This document shows positions 24,441-37,002 of a stretch of 64,000 bases of DNA, in pieces. Origin of the DNA: Chryseobacterium antibioticum. Its GTDB lineage: Bacteria; Bacteroidota; Bacteroidia; Flavobacteriales; Weeksellaceae. The notes under the pieces were generated by a model. That model was not told the origin of the DNA. It saw only the letters and a program-made list of their open reading frames with translations, and made no database searches. Made by a program: the position numbers and the translations under genes. The stretch spans positions 62,001 to 126,000 of the forward strand of contig NZ_JABBGI010000001.1 of the NCBI RefSeq assembly GCF_012927325.1. The letters are read 5' to 3'. Numbering within the stretch: position 1 is the stretch's first letter; the number at the start of each line of letters is the position of its first letter.

Positions 24441-27400
24441 TTAGTTAAGGTCTTCGAATTCTTTTCTAGAACCTACAATTACATTCTGGTATTCTTTAAG
24501 ACCTGTACCTGCAGGGATTCTGTGTCCTACAATTACGTTTTCTTTAAGACCACTTAAGAAGTCTACTTTACCAGCTACTGCTGCTTCGTTTAGAACTTTA
24601 GTCGTTTCCTGGAATGATGCTGCAGACATGAATGATTTAGTTTGAAGAGCTGCTCTTGTAATACCTTGAAGTACAGGCGTTGCTGTAGCAGGTAAAGCTT
24701 CTCTTACTTCAACTAAAGCTTGATCTTCACGCTTCAATTTAGAGTTTTCGTCTCTTAATTCTCTTGCTGTAATCATCTGACCTGGCTTGAATTCTTTAGA
24801 ATCACCAGCTTCAGTTACTACTTTAAGACCGAATACTCTGTTGTTTTCTTCCAAGAAGTCGAATTTATGTTCTAATGCACCTTCAAGGAACTGAGTATCA
24901 CCTCCGTCTACGATAGATACTTTTGTCATCATCTGTCTTACGATGATTTCAAAGTGCTTATCGTCGATTTTCACCCCTTGCAGACGGTAAACCTCCTGAA
25001 TTTCATTAACAAGATATTCCTGAACTGCAGTTGGACCTTTAATTCTTAAGATATCGTCCGGTGTAATAGAACCGTCAGAAAGTGGAGAACCCGCTCTTAC
25101 GAAGTCATTCTCCTGAACAAGAATCTGGTTAGAAAGTTTTACCAAGTAAATTTTTCTTTCACCTGTTTTAGCCTCAACAATAAGTTCACGGTTACCTCTT
25201 TTGATTTTTCCGTAAGAAACTACCCCATCGATTTCTGTAACAACCGCCGGGTTTGAAGGGTTTCTTGCTTCGAATAATTCGGTAACTCTTGGAAGACCTC
25301 CGGTGATATCCCCTGCTTTTGCAGATTTTCTTGGGATCTTGATCAAGACTTTACCAGCCTTAATTTTTTCACCATCGTTTACCATTAAGTGGGCTCCTAC
25401 CGGTAAGTTGTAACCTTTCTGTTCAACTCCTTTAGAATCTACCACTTTTAAAGTAGGTACGGCTTTCTTATTTCTGGATTCAGAGATTACTTTCTCTTCA
25501 AATCCTGTTTGCTCATCTATTTCAAGCTGGAATGAAATACCCTGGATAATATCCTCGTATTCTACTTTACCAGCGGTTTCAGCAATAATTACCGCGTTGT
25601 ACGGATCCCATTTTGCAATAAGATCACCTTTCTTCACTCTGTCACCAGATTTAACTACCAACTGAGAACCGTAAGGTACGTTAGCAATCATCAACGGAGT
25701 TCTAGATTCGTTATCTGCAACCAATCTAAATTCTGTTGTACGTGAAACTACTACTTCAGCATTGTTACCGTTTTCGTCTTCAGAAGTAATTGTTCTTACT
25801 TCATCCAATTCTACGATACCATCTCTTCTTGCAGTGATTGAAGGGTTTTCTGAAACGTTTGTAGAAACACCCCCCTGGTGGAAAGTTCTCAACGTAAGCT
25901 GAGTACCTGGTTCCCCAATTGACTGTGCTCCAATAACACCTACTGCTTCACCCATGTGGATCATCTTACCGGTTGCCAGGTTTCTACCATAACATTTAGC
26001 ACAGATTCCTTTTTTAGTTTCACAAGTAAGTGGAGAACGAACTTCAACAAACTCTAATCCTGCAGCTTCGATTCTTTTTGCCAATACTTCATTGATCACC
26101 TGATCTGCTTCAGTGATTAACTCATCTGATTCCGGATCATAGATGTTATGAAGAGAAACTCTACCTAAGATTCTTTCAGAGATCTTTTCAACGATCTCAT
26201 CATTCTTCTTAAGTGCAGTCACTTCAGTACCTCTTAGAGTACCACAGTCGTCTTCAGTAACGATAACGTCCTGAGCAACGTCTACCAGTCTTCTTGTAAG
26301 GTAACCAGCATCGGCTGTTTTAAGAGCGGTATCTGCAAGACCTTTACGAGCACCGTGAGTAGAGATAAAGTACTCAAGGATCGAAAGACCTTCTTTAAAG
26401 TTGGCAAGAATCGGGTTTTCGATAATTTCCGCACCGGTAGAACCAGCTTTTTGCGGTTTTGCCATCAAACCTCTCATCCCTGATAACTGACGGATCTGTT
26501 CTTTGGAACCCCTCGCACCAGAATCAAGCATCATATATACAGAGTTGAATCCACCTTGATCGGTTTTCATTCTACCCATAATCATTTCAGTTAATCCGGC
26601 GTTGGTGTTTGTCCAAACGTCGATTACCTGGTTGTAACGTTCTGTATCTGTAATCAGACCCATGTTATAGTTGGCTCTAATTTCGTCTACTGTTTCAATT
26701 GATGTAGCAATCATTTTTTTCTTCTCAACAGGAACTACAATGTCACCTAATGAGAATGAAAGACCTCCTTTGAATGCGTTTGAATATCCTAAGTCCTTCA
26801 TTGCATCCAGGAACTTCACTGTTGTAGGGAAATCCGTATCTGCCAAGACTCTACCAATAATGTTTCTCAGTGATTTCTTCGTTAAAAGTTCATTAACGTA
26901 TCCTGATTGTTTAGGAACAATTTGGTTGAATAAAATTCTACCTAAAGAAGTTTCGATCAATTTTGTTTTGATTTCACCATCTTCTTTAACCGGTAGTCTA
27001 CATCTTACTTTAGCATTCAATGAAACTCTGCCTTCAGCATAAGCGATTTCCGCTTCTTCAGGAGAATAGAATGCAAGGCCTTCACCTAAAACTTTCATAT
27101 CTTCTGTAGAGCTCAATTCTTTGGTCATGAAATAAAGACCAAGAACCATGTCCTGAGAAGGTACGGTAATAGGAGAACCGTTTGCCGGGTTCAAGATGTT
27201 CTGAGAACCTAGCATCAATAACTGAGCTTCAAGGATCGCTTCAGGGCCTAACGGTAAGTGTACCGCCATCTGGTCACCATCGAAATCGGCGTTGAATGCT
27301 GTTGTTACCAACGGGTGAAGCTGAATAGCTTTACCTTCGATCATCTTCGGCTGGAATGCCTGGATACCGAGTCTGTGAAGGGTAGGTGCTCTGTTCAATA

Positions 27401-28706
27401 GAACCGGGTGACCTTTCATCACGTTTTCAAGGATATCATATACTACAGGCTCTTTTCTGTCGATGATTCTCTTTGCAGATTTCACAGTTTTTACAATACC
27501 TCTTTCAATCAGTTTTCTGATGATGAATGGTTTGTAAAGTTCTGCTGCCATATCTTTAGGAATACCACATTCGTGAAGCTGTAAGTTTGGACCTACAACA
27601 ATTACGGAACGTGCAGAGTAATCTACCCTTTTCCCTAGTAAGTTCTGACGGAAACGACCTTGTTTACCTTTCAATGAATCAGAAAGTGATTTCAATGGTC
27701 TGTTTGATTCAGATTTTACAGCAGAAGATTTTCTTGTATTATCGAATAATGAATCTACTGATTCCTGAAGCATACGCTTCTCGTTTCTCAAGATTACTTC
27801 CGGAGCTTTGATCTCCAATAGTCTTTTCAGACGGTTGTTTCTGATAATAACTCTTCTGTAAAGGTCATTTAAGTCAGAAGTAGCGAAACGTCCTCCATCC
27901 AATGGAACCAATGGTCTTAGTTCTGGTGGTATAACAGGAAGTACACGCATAATCATCCACTCTGGTCTGTTGATCATTCTTGTATTAGCACCTCTTAATG
28001 CTTCTACAACGTTCAATCTTTTAAGAGCTTCAGTTCTTCTTTGCTTAGAACCTTCGTTGTGAGCTTTGTGTCTTAAATCGAAAGACAATGCATCAAGGTT
28101 GATTCTTTTTAACAGATCTTCAACAGCTTCAGCACCCATTCTGGCGATGAATTTGTTGGGATCAGAATCATCAAGATACTGGTTTTCCGCAGGAAGAGTT
28201 TCCATGATGTCAAGGTACTCTTCTTCTGTTAAGAACTCCATGTTATCGAAATCAGAACCGTCTAATTTTTTAGCAATACCCTGCTGAATCACTACATATC
28301 TTTCGTAGTAGATGATCATGTCTAATTTCTTAGAAGGAATTCCTAAAAGGTAACCGATTTTGTTTGGTAAAGAACGGAAATACCAGATGTGAGCGATAGG
28401 CACAACAAGATTGATGTGTCCGATTCTCTCTCTTCTGACTTTTTTCTCTGTAACTTCTACTCCACAACGGTCACAAACGATCCCTTTGTAACGAATTCTC
28501 TTGTATTTACCACAAGCACATTCGTAATCCTTTACCGGACCAAAGATCTTTTCACAGAACAACCCGTCTCTTTCAGGTTTGTGCGTTCTGTAGTTAATAG
28601 TTTCCGGCTTAAGTACTTCCCCTCTCGACTCTTGAAGAATCGATTCCGGTGAAGCTAAACCGATGGTTATTTTATTAAATCTACTTGATTTATTTTTATT
28701 TGACAT
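24441..28706 (-). CDS. rpoC: RNA polymerase beta' subunit
   Basis: 1421 residues, full length. Conserved motifs include the zinc-binding [20 protein letters not shown] near residue 60, the catalytic Mg-binding [12 protein letters not shown] (about 470), the bridge-helix region, and the second zinc site [13 protein letters not shown] with [20 protein letters not shown] (about 900). It forms the catalytic core with RpoB. It follows rpoB by 82 nt and is cotranscribed. Confidence 0.98.
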   Translation of the reverse strand: MSNKNKSSRFNKITIGLASPESILQESRGEVLKPETINYRTHKPERDGLFCEKIFGPVKDYECACGKYKRIRYKGIVCDRCGVEVTEKKVRRERIGHINLVVPIAHIWYFRSLPNKIGYLLGIPSKKLDMIIYYERYVVIQQGIAKKLDGSDFDNMEFLTEEEYLDIMETLPAENQYLDDSDPNKFIARMGAEAVEDLLKRINLDALSFDLRHKAHNEGSKQRRTEALKRLNVVEALRGANTRMINRPEWMIMRVLPVIPPELRPLVPLDGGRFATSDLNDLYRRVIIRNNRLKRLLEIKAPEVILRNEKRMLQESVDSLFDNTRKSSAVKSESNRPLKSLSDSLKGKQGRFRQNLLGKRVDYSARSVIVVGPNLQLHECGIPKDMAAELYKPFIIRKLIERGIVKTVKSAKRIIDRKEPVVYDILENVMKGHPVLLNRAPTLHRLGIQAFQPKMIEGKAIQLHPLVTTAFNADFDGDQMAVHLPLGPEAILEAQLLMLGSQNILNPANGSPITVPSQDMVLGLYFMTKELSSTEDMKVLGEGLAFYSPEEAEIAYAEGRVSLNAKVRCRLPVKEDGEIKTKLIETSLGRILFNQIVPKQSGYVNELLTKKSLRNIIGRVLADTDFPTTVKFLDAMKDLGYSNAFKGGLSFSLGDIVVPVEKKKMIATSIETVDEIRANYNMGLITDTERYNQVIDVWTNTNAGLTEMIMGRMKTDQGGFNSVYMMLDSGARGSKEQIRQLSGMRGLMAKPQKAGSTGAEIIENPILANFKEGLSILEYFISTHGARKGLADTALKTADAGYLTRRLVDVAQDVIVTEDDCGTLRGTEVTALKKNDEIVEKISERILGRVSLHNIYDPESDELITEADQVINEVLAKRIEAAGLEFVEVRSPLTCETKKGICAKCYGRNLATGKMIHMGEAVGVIGAQSIGEPGTQLTLRTFHQGGVSTNVSENPSITARRDGIVELDEVRTITSEDENGNNAEVVVSRTTEFRLVADNESRTPLMIANVPYGSQLVVKSGDRVKKGDLIAKWDPYNAVIIAETAGKVEYEDIIQGISFQLEIDEQTGFEEKVISESRNKKAVPTLKVVDSKGVEQKGYNLPVGAHLMVNDGEKIKAGKVLIKIPRKSAKAGDITGGLPRVTELFEARNPSNPAVVTEIDGVVSYGKIKRGNRELIVEAKTGERKIYLVKLSNQILVQENDFVRAGSPLSDGSITPDDILRIKGPTAVQEYLVNEIQEVYRLQGVKIDDKHFEIIVRQMMTKVSIVDGGDTQFLEGALEHKFDFLEENNRVFGLKVVTEAGDSKEFKPGQMITARELRDENSKLKREDQALVEVREALPATATPVLQGITRAALQTKSFMSAASFQETTKVLNEAAVAGKVDFLSGLKENVIVGHRIPAGTGLKEYQNVIVGSRKEFEDLN

Positions 28707-28788
28707 TTTTTAGATTTTAGATTTTGGATTATAAATTTTGGATTATAAATTCTGAATTGATTCAAAATTCAATATTCAAAATTTAAAA

Positions 28789-31700
28789 TTATTCCTCAAG
28801 TCTTACATCAAGTCCAAGTCCTTGTAACTCGTGAAGTAATACATTGAATGATTCCGGAATACCTGGTTCAGGCATAGATTCACCTTTTGCAATGGCTTCA
28901 TAAGTTTTTGCTCTACCAATCACGTCATCAGACTTCACTGTCAGGATCTCTCTCAAGATGTTAGAAGCTCCAAATGCTTCAAGAGCCCAAACCTCCATCT
29001 CTCCGAATCTCTGGCCACCGAACTGAGCTTTACCTCCTAACGGCTGCTGAGTAATCAATGAGTAAGGACCAATAGAACGTGCGTGCATCTTGTCATCAAC
29101 CATGTGACCTAGTTTCAGCATGTAGATAATACCTACAGTAGCCGGCTGCGTAAATCTTTCTCCGGTACCTCCATCATAAAGGTGAGTGTTACCGAATTTA
29201 GGAAGACCTGCTTTCTCTGTATACTCTGTGATCTGATCAAGAGTTGCTCCATCAAAGATTGGTGTAGCGAACGTCATCCCTAATTTTTGACCAGCCCATC
29301 CAAGAACTGTTTCATAAATCTGACCGATGTTCATACGAGAAGGTACCCCTAGTGGATTCAATACGATATCTACCGGTGTTCCGTCTTCAAGGAATGGCAT
29401 ATCTTCTTCACGAACGATTCTTGAAACGATACCTTTGTTACCGTGACGTCCTGCCATTTTATCCCCTACGTTCAACTTACGTTTCTTAGCGATATATACT
29501 TTAGCCAATTTCATGATACCAGCCGGAAGCTCATCTCCGATAGAAATAGCAAATTTCTCACGGTTTTTAACTCCCTGGATATCGTTGAACTTGATTTTAT
29601 AATTGTGAATTAATTGTTTAACCAATTCATTCTTATCGTTATCTACCGTCCAATCTGCACCGCTTACGTTGACGTAATCTTCAACTGAAGTCAATAATTT
29701 ATGAGTGAATTTCACACCTTTACCGATGATTTCCTCATCAAGGTCGTTGGTAACTCCCTGAGAAGTTTTCCCACCTACCAGTGTGTTTAATTTTTCAATT
29801 AAAGTATTTCTCAACTCATCAAACTTAGCCTTGTAAGTGTTTTCAATTTCTTCAAGTTTAAGTTTTTCTTCACTTCTCTTCTTTTTATCTTTAATATTTC
29901 TAGAGAACAATTTTTTGTTGATTACAACACCTCTTAATGAAGAGTCAGCTTTCAATGAAGCATCCTTTACATCACCGGCTTTGTCACCAAAGATTGCTCT
30001 AAGAAGTTTTTCTTCAGGAGTTGGGTCTGATTCACCTTTTGGAGTGATCTTACCGATCATAATGTCTCCAGGCTTCACTTCAGCACCAATTCTGATCATC
30101 CCGTTCTCGTCAAGATCTTTAGTAGCTTCTTCAGAAACGTTAGGAATATCTGCTGTTAATTCTTCCATACCTAATTTGGTATCACGAACTTCCAGAGAGT
30201 ACTCGTCTACGTGGATTGAAGTAAACCAGTCTTCACGTACAACTTTTTCGTTGATTACGATTGCATCCTCAAAGTTATATCCTTTCCAAGGCATGAAGGC
30301 TACCACTAGGTTTCTACCCAATGCCAATTCTCCGTTTTCAGTAGCATAACCGTCGCAAAGTACCTGTCCTTTATGTACCGTCTCACCAATTCTTACATTT
30401 GGTCTTAGGGTAATGGTTGTACTCTGGTTGGTTTTTCTGAACTTGGTCAGGTGGTATGTTTTAGTAGCGGACTCGAATTGTACTAAATCTTCGTCATCGC
30501 TTCTTTCATATTTAATGGTGATCTTATCAGCATCTACATATTCTACAGTCCCTGTACCTTCAGCATTGATCAAAATTCTTGAATCTTTAGCAACCTGCTG
30601 TTCCAGACCTGTACCTACGATTGGAGCTTGTGGCTTCAATAGAGGAACTGCCTGACGCATCATGTTGGATCCCATCAATGCACGGTTCGCATCATCATGT
30701 TCCAGGAATGGAATCAATGAAGCTGAGATACCAGAGATCTGGTTTGGTGCAACGTCGATAAGGTTAACCTGAGAAGGTTCAACTACCGGGTAATCACCGT
30801 CCAGTCTAGCAATAATTCTGTCTGTTAAGAATTCTCCGCCATCCGTCAATTCAACGTTCGCCTGAGCAATTACTTTATCTTCTTCATCTTCTGCATTCAG
30901 ATAAATAGGATCAGCATTCAGATTTACTGTACTGTTCTCTACTTTTCTGTATGGAGTTTCGATGAAACCTAGGCTATTGATTTTAGCATAGATCCCTAGA
31001 GATGAAATCAAACCGATGTTTGGTCCTTCCGGAGTTTCAATCGGGCAAATTCTTCCGTAGTGGGTATGGTGAACGTCACGAACCTCGAAACCTGCTCTTT
31101 CTCTTGATAAACCACCAGGCCCTAGTGCAGATAATCTTCTCTTGTGAGTGATCTCTGAAAGCGGGTTGGTCTGGTCCATGAACTGAGAAAGCTGGTTGGT
31201 ACCAAAGAACGAGTTAATTACTGATGTTAATGTTTTAGCATTTACAAGATCAAGCGGAGTAAATATTTCGTTATCTCTAACGTTCATTCTTTCCTTGATT
31301 GTTCTTGCAATTCTTGAAAGACCTACACCGAACTGTCCTGCTAATTGCTCTCCAACAGTTTTGATTCTTCTGTTTGAAAGGTGGTCAATATCATCCACCT
31401 CAGCTTTAGAGTTTACCAATTCGATCAAGTGTCTTACGATCGCAATGATATCTTCTTTTGTAAGAACCTCAGTGGTTGTAGGGATATTAAGACCTAACTT
31501 TTTGTTTAGTCTGTAACGTCCTACTTCACCAAGTGAATATCTTTGCTCAGAGAAGAATAATTTTTCAATGATTCCTCTTGCTGTTTCCTCATCGGGTGGA
31601 TCTGCATTTCTTAACTGACGGTAGATATACTCTACTGCTTCTTTTTCAGAGTTCGTAGGGTCTTTTTGTAGTGTATTCTGGATGATAGAGAATTCGTTTG

Positions 31701-32610
31701 CATTTTCTTTGTGAATCAGGATAGATTTCACGCCAGCATCAAGAATAAGATCTAAGTGTTCTTTTTCAAGAATAGTTTCTCTGTCCAGGATGATTTCGTT
31801 TCTTTCGATAGAAACTACTTCACCTGTATCTTCGTCTACGAAATCCTCGAACCAAGTGTTCAATACTCTTGCAGCCAATGTTCTTCCTTCTACTTTTTTA
31901 AGGGCAGCTTTAGAAACTTTCACTTCTTCAGCAAGGTCGAAGATCTGAAGGATATCCTTATCAGATTCATAACCGATAGCTCTTAACAGGGTAGTTAATG
32001 GTAACTTTTTCTTACGGTCGATATATGCGTACATTACGCTGTTGATATCTGTTGTAAATTCCATCCAAGATCCTTTGAAAGGGATAATTCTTGAATAGTA
32101 CAGTTTAGTTCCGTTTGCGTGGTAAGTTTGTCCGAAGAATACACCAGGTGAACGGTGAAGCTGCGTAACGATAACTCTTTCAGCACCATTGATGATGAAA
32201 GATCCACTAGGCGTCATATAAGGAACCGGGCCTAAATACACATCCTGAACCACTGTTTGGAAATCTTCGTGCTCAGGGTCTGTACAATACAATTTAAGTC
32301 TTGCTTTAAGAGGGACTGAATACGTCAATCCTCTTTCCACACACTCGTTAATTGAATAACGTGGAGAATCTACCAGATAATCAAGGAATTCCAATACAAA
32401 CTGATTTCTAGAATCTGTGATTGGGAAGTTTTCCTGGAAGGTTCTGTATAAACCTTCGTCTGTTCTGTCTTCTGGAAGGGTATCAAGCTGGAAAAAATCT
32501 CTGAAAGACTCTAACTGGATGTCCAGGAAGTCAGGAGTGATAATTTTTCCTTTAGCTGATGAGAAGTTAATTCTCTGATTCCCCCTTGTAGTTGCTGTTG
32601 TTTTACTCAT
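28789..32610 (-). CDS. rpoB: RNA polymerase beta subunit
   Basis: 1273 residues, full length. Diagnostic parts are [18 protein letters not shown], the rifampicin-pocket stretch [33 protein letters not shown] (sub-stretches: [14 protein letters not shown] and [17 protein letters not shown]), which looks wild type, and [13 protein letters not shown]. In most bacteria this gene follows rplL directly; here 5.2 kb of surface-protein genes lie between. It has its own promoter near 32935-32966 and a long leader. Confidence 0.98.
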   Translation of the reverse strand: MSKTTATTRGNQRINFSSAKGKIITPDFLDIQLESFRDFFQLDTLPEDRTDEGLYRTFQENFPITDSRNQFVLEFLDYLVDSPRYSINECVERGLTYSVPLKARLKLYCTDPEHEDFQTVVQDVYLGPVPYMTPSGSFIINGAERVIVTQLHRSPGVFFGQTYHANGTKLYYSRIIPFKGSWMEFTTDINSVMYAYIDRKKKLPLTTLLRAIGYESDKDILQIFDLAEEVKVSKAALKKVEGRTLAARVLNTWFEDFVDEDTGEVVSIERNEIILDRETILEKEHLDLILDAGVKSILIHKENANEFSIIQNTLQKDPTNSEKEAVEYIYRQLRNADPPDEETARGIIEKLFFSEQRYSLGEVGRYRLNKKLGLNIPTTTEVLTKEDIIAIVRHLIELVNSKAEVDDIDHLSNRRIKTVGEQLAGQFGVGLSRIARTIKERMNVRDNEIFTPLDLVNAKTLTSVINSFFGTNQLSQFMDQTNPLSEITHKRRLSALGPGGLSRERAGFEVRDVHHTHYGRICPIETPEGPNIGLISSLGIYAKINSLGFIETPYRKVENSTVNLNADPIYLNAEDEEDKVIAQANVELTDGGEFLTDRIIARLDGDYPVVEPSQVNLIDVAPNQISGISASLIPFLEHDDANRALMGSNMMRQAVPLLKPQAPIVGTGLEQQVAKDSRILINAEGTGTVEYVDADKITIKYERSDDEDLVQFESATKTYHLTKFRKTNQSTTITLRPNVRIGETVHKGQVLCDGYATENGELALGRNLVVAFMPWKGYNFEDAIVINEKVVREDWFTSIHVDEYSLEVRDTKLGMEELTADIPNVSEEATKDLDENGMIRIGAEVKPGDIMIGKITPKGESDPTPEEKLLRAIFGDKAGDVKDASLKADSSLRGVVINKKLFSRNIKDKKKRSEEKLKLEEIENTYKAKFDELRNTLIEKLNTLVGGKTSQGVTNDLDEEIIGKGVKFTHKLLTSVEDYVNVSGADWTVDNDKNELVKQLIHNYKIKFNDIQGVKNREKFAISIGDELPAGIMKLAKVYIAKKRKLNVGDKMAGRHGNKGIVSRIVREEDMPFLEDGTPVDIVLNPLGVPSRMNIGQIYETVLGWAGQKLGMTFATPIFDGATLDQITEYTEKAGLPKFGNTHLYDGGTGERFTQPATVGIIYMLKLGHMVDDKMHARSIGPYSLITQQPLGGKAQFGGQRFGEMEVWALEAFGASNILREILTVKSDDVIGRAKTYEAIAKGESMPEPGIPESFNVLLHELQGLGLDVRLEE

Positions 32611-32934
32611 AAAACTTTTAAGAAAGGGTTAAAAAATATTTTGATTCATTAAAAAATATCAGGAAAGAAAAAGAAAAGAGAGAAAAGATAAAAGACTTCA
32701 AATGTTTGGCGCTATTAGAAATAATCTTTATTCTTTGTTCTTTATTCTTAAAATCTAGCCTAACTGCAACGCTGGTATATCTTTTCACAGCGTAATGCAA
32801 AATATTCTTATTCTTTTGAGGCAGAATTACCTGTAGTATCTATACACAAGAAACCCCTTTCATTATTTTCCATGAAAGAGCTGATTTTCAATATTTTATA
32901 GATTTTCGTACAATGATTCGCGCCAAAAGAGGGA
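32611..32934 (-). other. Long untranslated leader of rpoB
   Basis: About 320 nt lie between the predicted rpoB transcript start (about 32929) and the ATG at 32610. It contains no supported gene (one short minus-strand frame is AT-rich and not protein-like). I see no recognised riboswitch or leader RNA fold, but the size is suggestive of control. Confidence 0.5.
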
Positions 32935-32966
32935 CAAAGGTACAAAATTTTACGTACATAGACAAA
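32935..32966 (-). promoter_or_regulatory. rpoB promoter
   Basis: Minus strand TTTG (32963-32966), a 20-bp spacer, then TACCTTTG (32935-32942). Close to the Bacteroidota consensus. It lies past the terminator of the T9SS gene, so it drives rpoBC independently of rplKAJL. Confidence 0.75.
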
Positions 32967-33011
32967 TAAAACCACTTCATTTTGAGATCGTTAAAACTTT
33001 TTAAACAAAAA

Positions 33012-33033
33012 AGGCCACCCCTAAGGATGACCT
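33012..33033 (-). terminator. Terminator of the TSP3/T9SS gene
   Basis: AGGCCACCC (33012-33020) and GGATGACCT (33025-33033) pair over 9 positions with G-T pairs, loop of four, followed on the minus strand by TTTTTTG. Confidence 0.75.
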
Positions 33034-33056
33034 CTCATTTGTAGAAATATGAAGAA

Positions 33057-35657
33057 TTATTTTACAATGATCTTATAAGATTTCACCGTTGACTTCGTTT
33101 CTATTTTCACAATATAAACACCCGCCGGTAGTGAAGCTGTACTGATTTCAGTGTTTCCAGAGAATTTATCTGACTTGATCAACTGCCCCTGAGCAGAGAA
33201 CAAGGTATACACTCCTCCTTCTTCAGACTTAACATTAAGGTTTTCGCCTGATTTTACAGGATTTGGATATACTTTAACATCATTAGCCTTTTCAGTGATA
33301 TCAGAATCAGCAATTGCTTTTGCATTAGCATTCTGACCGTTTTTCAACAGAGAAGCATATGGTGAAAGCGGAGAATTTGGCGCTCCTCTTTTCACAAGGT
33401 CTGTATCTACAACTGCCTGAATACCATCTTTGTCAAGGTCAACAATTCTGGAGATAAATCCTGCTCCGAAATCATCTAAGCTGTCTTTACCAATTGCATA
33501 AAGGTCAAAGTCAGATCCGTTAGAATTCAGGTCAATGAAATCTGGCTTATCATCACCATCTGTATTTTTAAGAGGGTATTTTAAGATTCCAGAATCCGGA
33601 GAGGTTTCTAAAATATCTGCAATACCATTAGTTCCCACTGCAATATTACTGTCGATTATACCATTATGGTCAGTATCGATCTGGTTGATTACTGATGTTG
33701 GAATACCAGATTCAAATAAATCTAAAATACCATCATTATCAGAATCTAAATCAAGGTAACTTGGAATTCCGTCTCCCAATACCTGAACCGGTCCGAAAAC
33801 CCCTTCTGTATCGTCATCTTCAAATTTACCATTCTGATCAAGATCTTCTAAAGCATCTGAAATTCCGTCATTATCAGAATCAAGATCACAAGCATCCTTA
33901 ATACCATCTCCATCTGTATCCAGTGAAGGCGATTTATCATTTACTACTGTACATCCTTCAGCACAGTCAGGAATACCATTACCGTTTGCATCAATACTGT
34001 CATTACCGTTTGGACACTGATCGAAACAGTTAGGAACACCATCATTATCATCATCTCTGCTTGCAAATGCATTGTAGATGTTATAATTCTGAGGAATACG
34101 AATTCCTGTTCCACTGTAGAAAGTCACTTTAATACGGTTGAAAGGTTTTGTTGCCTTACCTCCTACATAAAATTTATTGGAATCTGTAGTGAAGAAGTTT
34201 CCACTGATCAAGCTTCCTGTACTTGTGAAAGTATCCGTCTGGGTATTATTATTGTAAAGTGTTACCCTAATATTTTCAAGAACGCTTACTCCAATCAGGT
34301 TAGCTGCTTTTTCTAATGTAAATCCTGCATAAGTATTGGCAGGAAGTAATGTACTGCTGCTTACTGTAGCATATGCTGAGAAAATACTCAAAATAGAAGC
34401 TGCAGGAAGAGTCGCAGTAGCATAATTAGAGGTATTGGTATCTACAATAGCTGATGCGTTCGTCATTTTCGCCAGGATAAGACCAAGGAACCCAGGACCT
34501 GAAGTCCAGCTAGATCCTGTTACCAGATTACCGGTAATAGCAGAACCACTTGTCTGAATTTTATCATTACAGTCACAAGATACAGGCTCTTCAAATGCAT
34601 AATACACTTTCAGAGATCCTAAATTAACTCCTAGAGTCTGCGTCACTTTCAAACGAACTTCGTTAAAAGGCTTAGAAGCCGTCAATGTCACTTTTTGTTT
34701 TCCTGAACCAAAACCTAAAACTTTGATATTGATCAGTCCACCTCCATCAGACAATGCTTTAGAGTCCTGAAGCTGTCCGTATAAATAAGTTTCTACAGTA
34801 ATGTTTTTAAGGAATTCTGCGCTTAAAAGCTTTCCTTCATCATCAGGAGAGATCACAAAACCAGTTTTGTTCCCCGCTGGATACACCTGGTTTTTATCTA
34901 AAACTCCTACCGAATAAGATCCAAGAAGCCCTGCCGGCAATACAATAGACCCATAAGAGTTTTTGTCGCCATCTCCTATTCTGTCTTTATTCTGAACAAA
35001 AGAAAGCGGAGCAAGGAAACTACTGCTTCCTGATACATTACCATCTACACCGCTTCCCGCAATAATATCATCACAGATACCATTCTGGTCAACAGGCACC
35101 TTGGTAGGATCGAATGCAAATGCATAATACACATTCATTGAACTGAATATAGACAGTACATTGGTTTGATACAACCTTACTTCATTAAAATCTTTTGTTG
35201 TTTTTAAATGCAGGAAGATTCTGTTCTTGCTCCCACCGAATGCAGGAACAGATAACAAGGTACCGCTGGTAGTTGTTTCCTGAAGAACTCCATTTTTATA
35301 GGTACTGATCCTTAGTGAGCTTAACAAATCTACCGTAATGAAGCTTGTTCCAAGATCTACATTAAACCCGGTGATATATCCAGCCGGATATGTAGTATTG
35401 GTATTCTTTACAGAAATACCGTTTCCACTCAAAAGGGACGCAAAATTCCCCATGCTTACACTGTTATCAAGGTTTGCATCCACTACAGGATTCATACTTC
35501 CGCTATAACATGCCAGACAGATTCCTGAATTGTTAACAGGCTTCGCTTCCACACCCATTCCTCGAATAGGCTCGTAACCCTTTTGGGCAGATATTGCGGC
35601 GGACATCATGAATATCATGAGTACTGCTGCAAATCTATCAAATAATTTTCTTGCCAT
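33057..35657 (-). CDS. Large T9SS surface protein with thrombospondin type 3 repeats
   Basis: 866 residues. Signal peptide at 1-24. About 40-510 are three similar modules, each with an Asn/Ser-rich strand pattern and a KPFNEVRL/KPFNRIKV or DFNEVRLYQ motif. About 533-700 are calcium-binding TSP3 repeats (DDDNDGVPNCFDQCPNG, DTDGDGIKDACDLDSDNDG, DSDNDGILDLFESG). The last about 70 residues are a type A T9SS tail (VYPNPVKSGENLNV, GVYIVKIETKSTVKSYKI). It is exported by T9SS and likely an adhesin anchored on the cell surface. It lies in the middle of the ancestral rplL-rpoB junction. Confidence 0.9.
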   Translation of the reverse strand: MARKLFDRFAAVLMIFMMSAAISAQKGYEPIRGMGVEAKPVNNSGICLACYSGSMNPVVDANLDNSVSMGNFASLLSGNGISVKNTNTTYPAGYITGFNVDLGTSFITVDLLSSLRISTYKNGVLQETTTSGTLLSVPAFGGSKNRIFLHLKTTKDFNEVRLYQTNVLSIFSSMNVYYAFAFDPTKVPVDQNGICDDIIAGSGVDGNVSGSSSFLAPLSFVQNKDRIGDGDKNSYGSIVLPAGLLGSYSVGVLDKNQVYPAGNKTGFVISPDDEGKLLSAEFLKNITVETYLYGQLQDSKALSDGGGLINIKVLGFGSGKQKVTLTASKPFNEVRLKVTQTLGVNLGSLKVYYAFEEPVSCDCNDKIQTSGSAITGNLVTGSSWTSGPGFLGLILAKMTNASAIVDTNTSNYATATLPAASILSIFSAYATVSSSTLLPANTYAGFTLEKAANLIGVSVLENIRVTLYNNNTQTDTFTSTGSLISGNFFTTDSNKFYVGGKATKPFNRIKVTFYSGTGIRIPQNYNIYNAFASRDDDNDGVPNCFDQCPNGNDSIDANGNGIPDCAEGCTVVNDKSPSLDTDGDGIKDACDLDSDNDGISDALEDLDQNGKFEDDDTEGVFGPVQVLGDGIPSYLDLDSDNDGILDLFESGIPTSVINQIDTDHNGIIDSNIAVGTNGIADILETSPDSGILKYPLKNTDGDDKPDFIDLNSNGSDFDLYAIGKDSLDDFGAGFISRIVDLDKDGIQAVVDTDLVKRGAPNSPLSPYASLLKNGQNANAKAIADSDITEKANDVKVYPNPVKSGENLNVKSEEGGVYTLFSAQGQLIKSDKFSGNTEISTASLPAGVYIVKIETKSTVKSYKIIVK

Positions 35658-35697
35658 TTTTTTTGTTTTTTTTATTAAGTTTTGTGTTTAATTATAT

Positions 35698-36870
35698 TTA
35701 TAAATTCTGCCATGCATAAGTGGTATTACCACTTTGTCTGCAACCAACGAAATTACCGGATGTAACACCCAGTACAGTGGTTACCTCATATATTATTGAT
35801 CCTGCATTACCTGCATCACATGTAGGTCTTGTTGCAGTAGATTTGATTTGTACAGCTTTACTTACTTCCAAATCTGCATAGTTTGTGGAATTAGGATTCA
35901 TATTGACACCCACATCTGTAAGGACCGTACCTACAGCTCCCTGTCCTGAAAACACTTGTGTAGTATTGGCATAGGTTGATTGATTACCCAGTGAAGTGCC
36001 CCCAATTCCTATTGCAATTGAACCTGTTCCGCCCACACTGTTATTACTTCCGAAAGCAAAATTATTCAGTGTGACTACGTTATTGGCCCCAAAGGCAAAA
36101 CCGCCACCTGAAGCATCATTGGAATATCCTACTGCAACAGCTACAGAATTTCCTGTTTTATTAAATCCTCCGAAGGCGAAGTTATTAGAAGATGCCGCTG
36201 TATTTCCGGCACCAAAAGCTTTACCACCACCCGTCACAACGTTTGCTGATCCAATGGCTATTCCCGGAAAGTTGGCTGCTGAAGCAGTCGCTGTATTTCC
36301 TCTTCCCAGTGCTATATTATTTGAAGTATTGTTGATTGTATTGGTAGTTCCCCATGAAAGGCTGGAAGCATTCTCACCACCGCCCGTCAGGCCACCTGCA
36401 ACATCAAGAACCGCGTGAACTTTATTAGCAGTAATCATGACAAGATCAGCTGCTCCTTTAGGTCCCAGATAATTTCCGGAAACCGGCGCTGCTCCTAAAA
36501 CTTCTGCAGCCGTAGAAATTTCACCGACGGCATTTCCTTTCACCTGCCATTCTGTACCTGTTTGTTTTTGCCATTGTGCTCCATCAAAATAATAATATCC
36601 GGAAGTGGTCACATTGACTGTTTGGTTAGCTGGTGCAATATCCGCCAATGTCACATAGACCAATGCACCAATTTGGGCTGCTCCATATGTTTTTTTATTC
36701 AACTCTGTTTCAGTCAGTCTAGGAGCTATGATTCCATCCATCTTGGTTGTGACTGAAGGAGATCCTACCACATCAAGAGTTGCCTGCCCCTGGCTGGTAT
36801 TAATTCCTACTTGCGCGCTCGCTCCAAAACATATGGACATAGCTGCGATCGTAAATAATCTGTTTTTCAT
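35698..36870 (-). CDS. Secreted VGINT protein with YadA-head-like repeats
   Basis: 390 residues. Signal peptide, then QVGINTSQGQATLDVVGSPS and a VGINT-type ligand-like module ending in YYFDGAQWQKQTG. Residues about 180-295 hold some eight imperfect repeats of roughly 14-16 residues built on a [AF]xGxxN core (ALGRGNTAT, AIGSANVVT, AFGAGNTAA, AFGGFNKTG, AVGYSNDAS, AFGANNVVT, AFGSNNSVG). These resemble the left-handed helix of trimeric autotransporter heads. No T9SS tail and no anchor is visible. It sits in one unit with the T9SS gene downstream, a gap of 40 nt. Confidence 0.75.
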   Translation of the reverse strand: MKNRLFTIAAMSICFGASAQVGINTSQGQATLDVVGSPSVTTKMDGIIAPRLTETELNKKTYGAAQIGALVYVTLADIAPANQTVNVTTSGYYYFDGAQWQKQTGTEWQVKGNAVGEISTAAEVLGAAPVSGNYLGPKGAADLVMITANKVHAVLDVAGGLTGGGENASSLSWGTTNTINNTSNNIALGRGNTATASAANFPGIAIGSANVVTGGGKAFGAGNTAASSNNFAFGGFNKTGNSVAVAVGYSNDASGGGFAFGANNVVTLNNFAFGSNNSVGGTGSIAIGIGGTSLGNQSTYANTTQVFSGQGAVGTVLTDVGVNMNPNSTNYADLEVSKAVQIKSTATRPTCDAGNAGSIIYEVTTVLGVTSGNFVGCRQSGNTTYAWQNL

Positions 36871-37002
36871 TTTTAGTAATATTTGTCTTTTTTTTGTGTG
36901 TTTTTTTTAAGAAGTATAGAGAGCCTTTCAGACTCTGAGAAAGAGTAGAAAATGATAATTTCTCGTTAAAGCGAATGGATAGGATGTATCTAAAGGATAC
37001 AA

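Noticed and set aside
32618-32800. 60-residue minus-strand frame upstream of rpoB
   Set aside because: AT-rich, lies in the rpoB leader, and has no conserved pattern.
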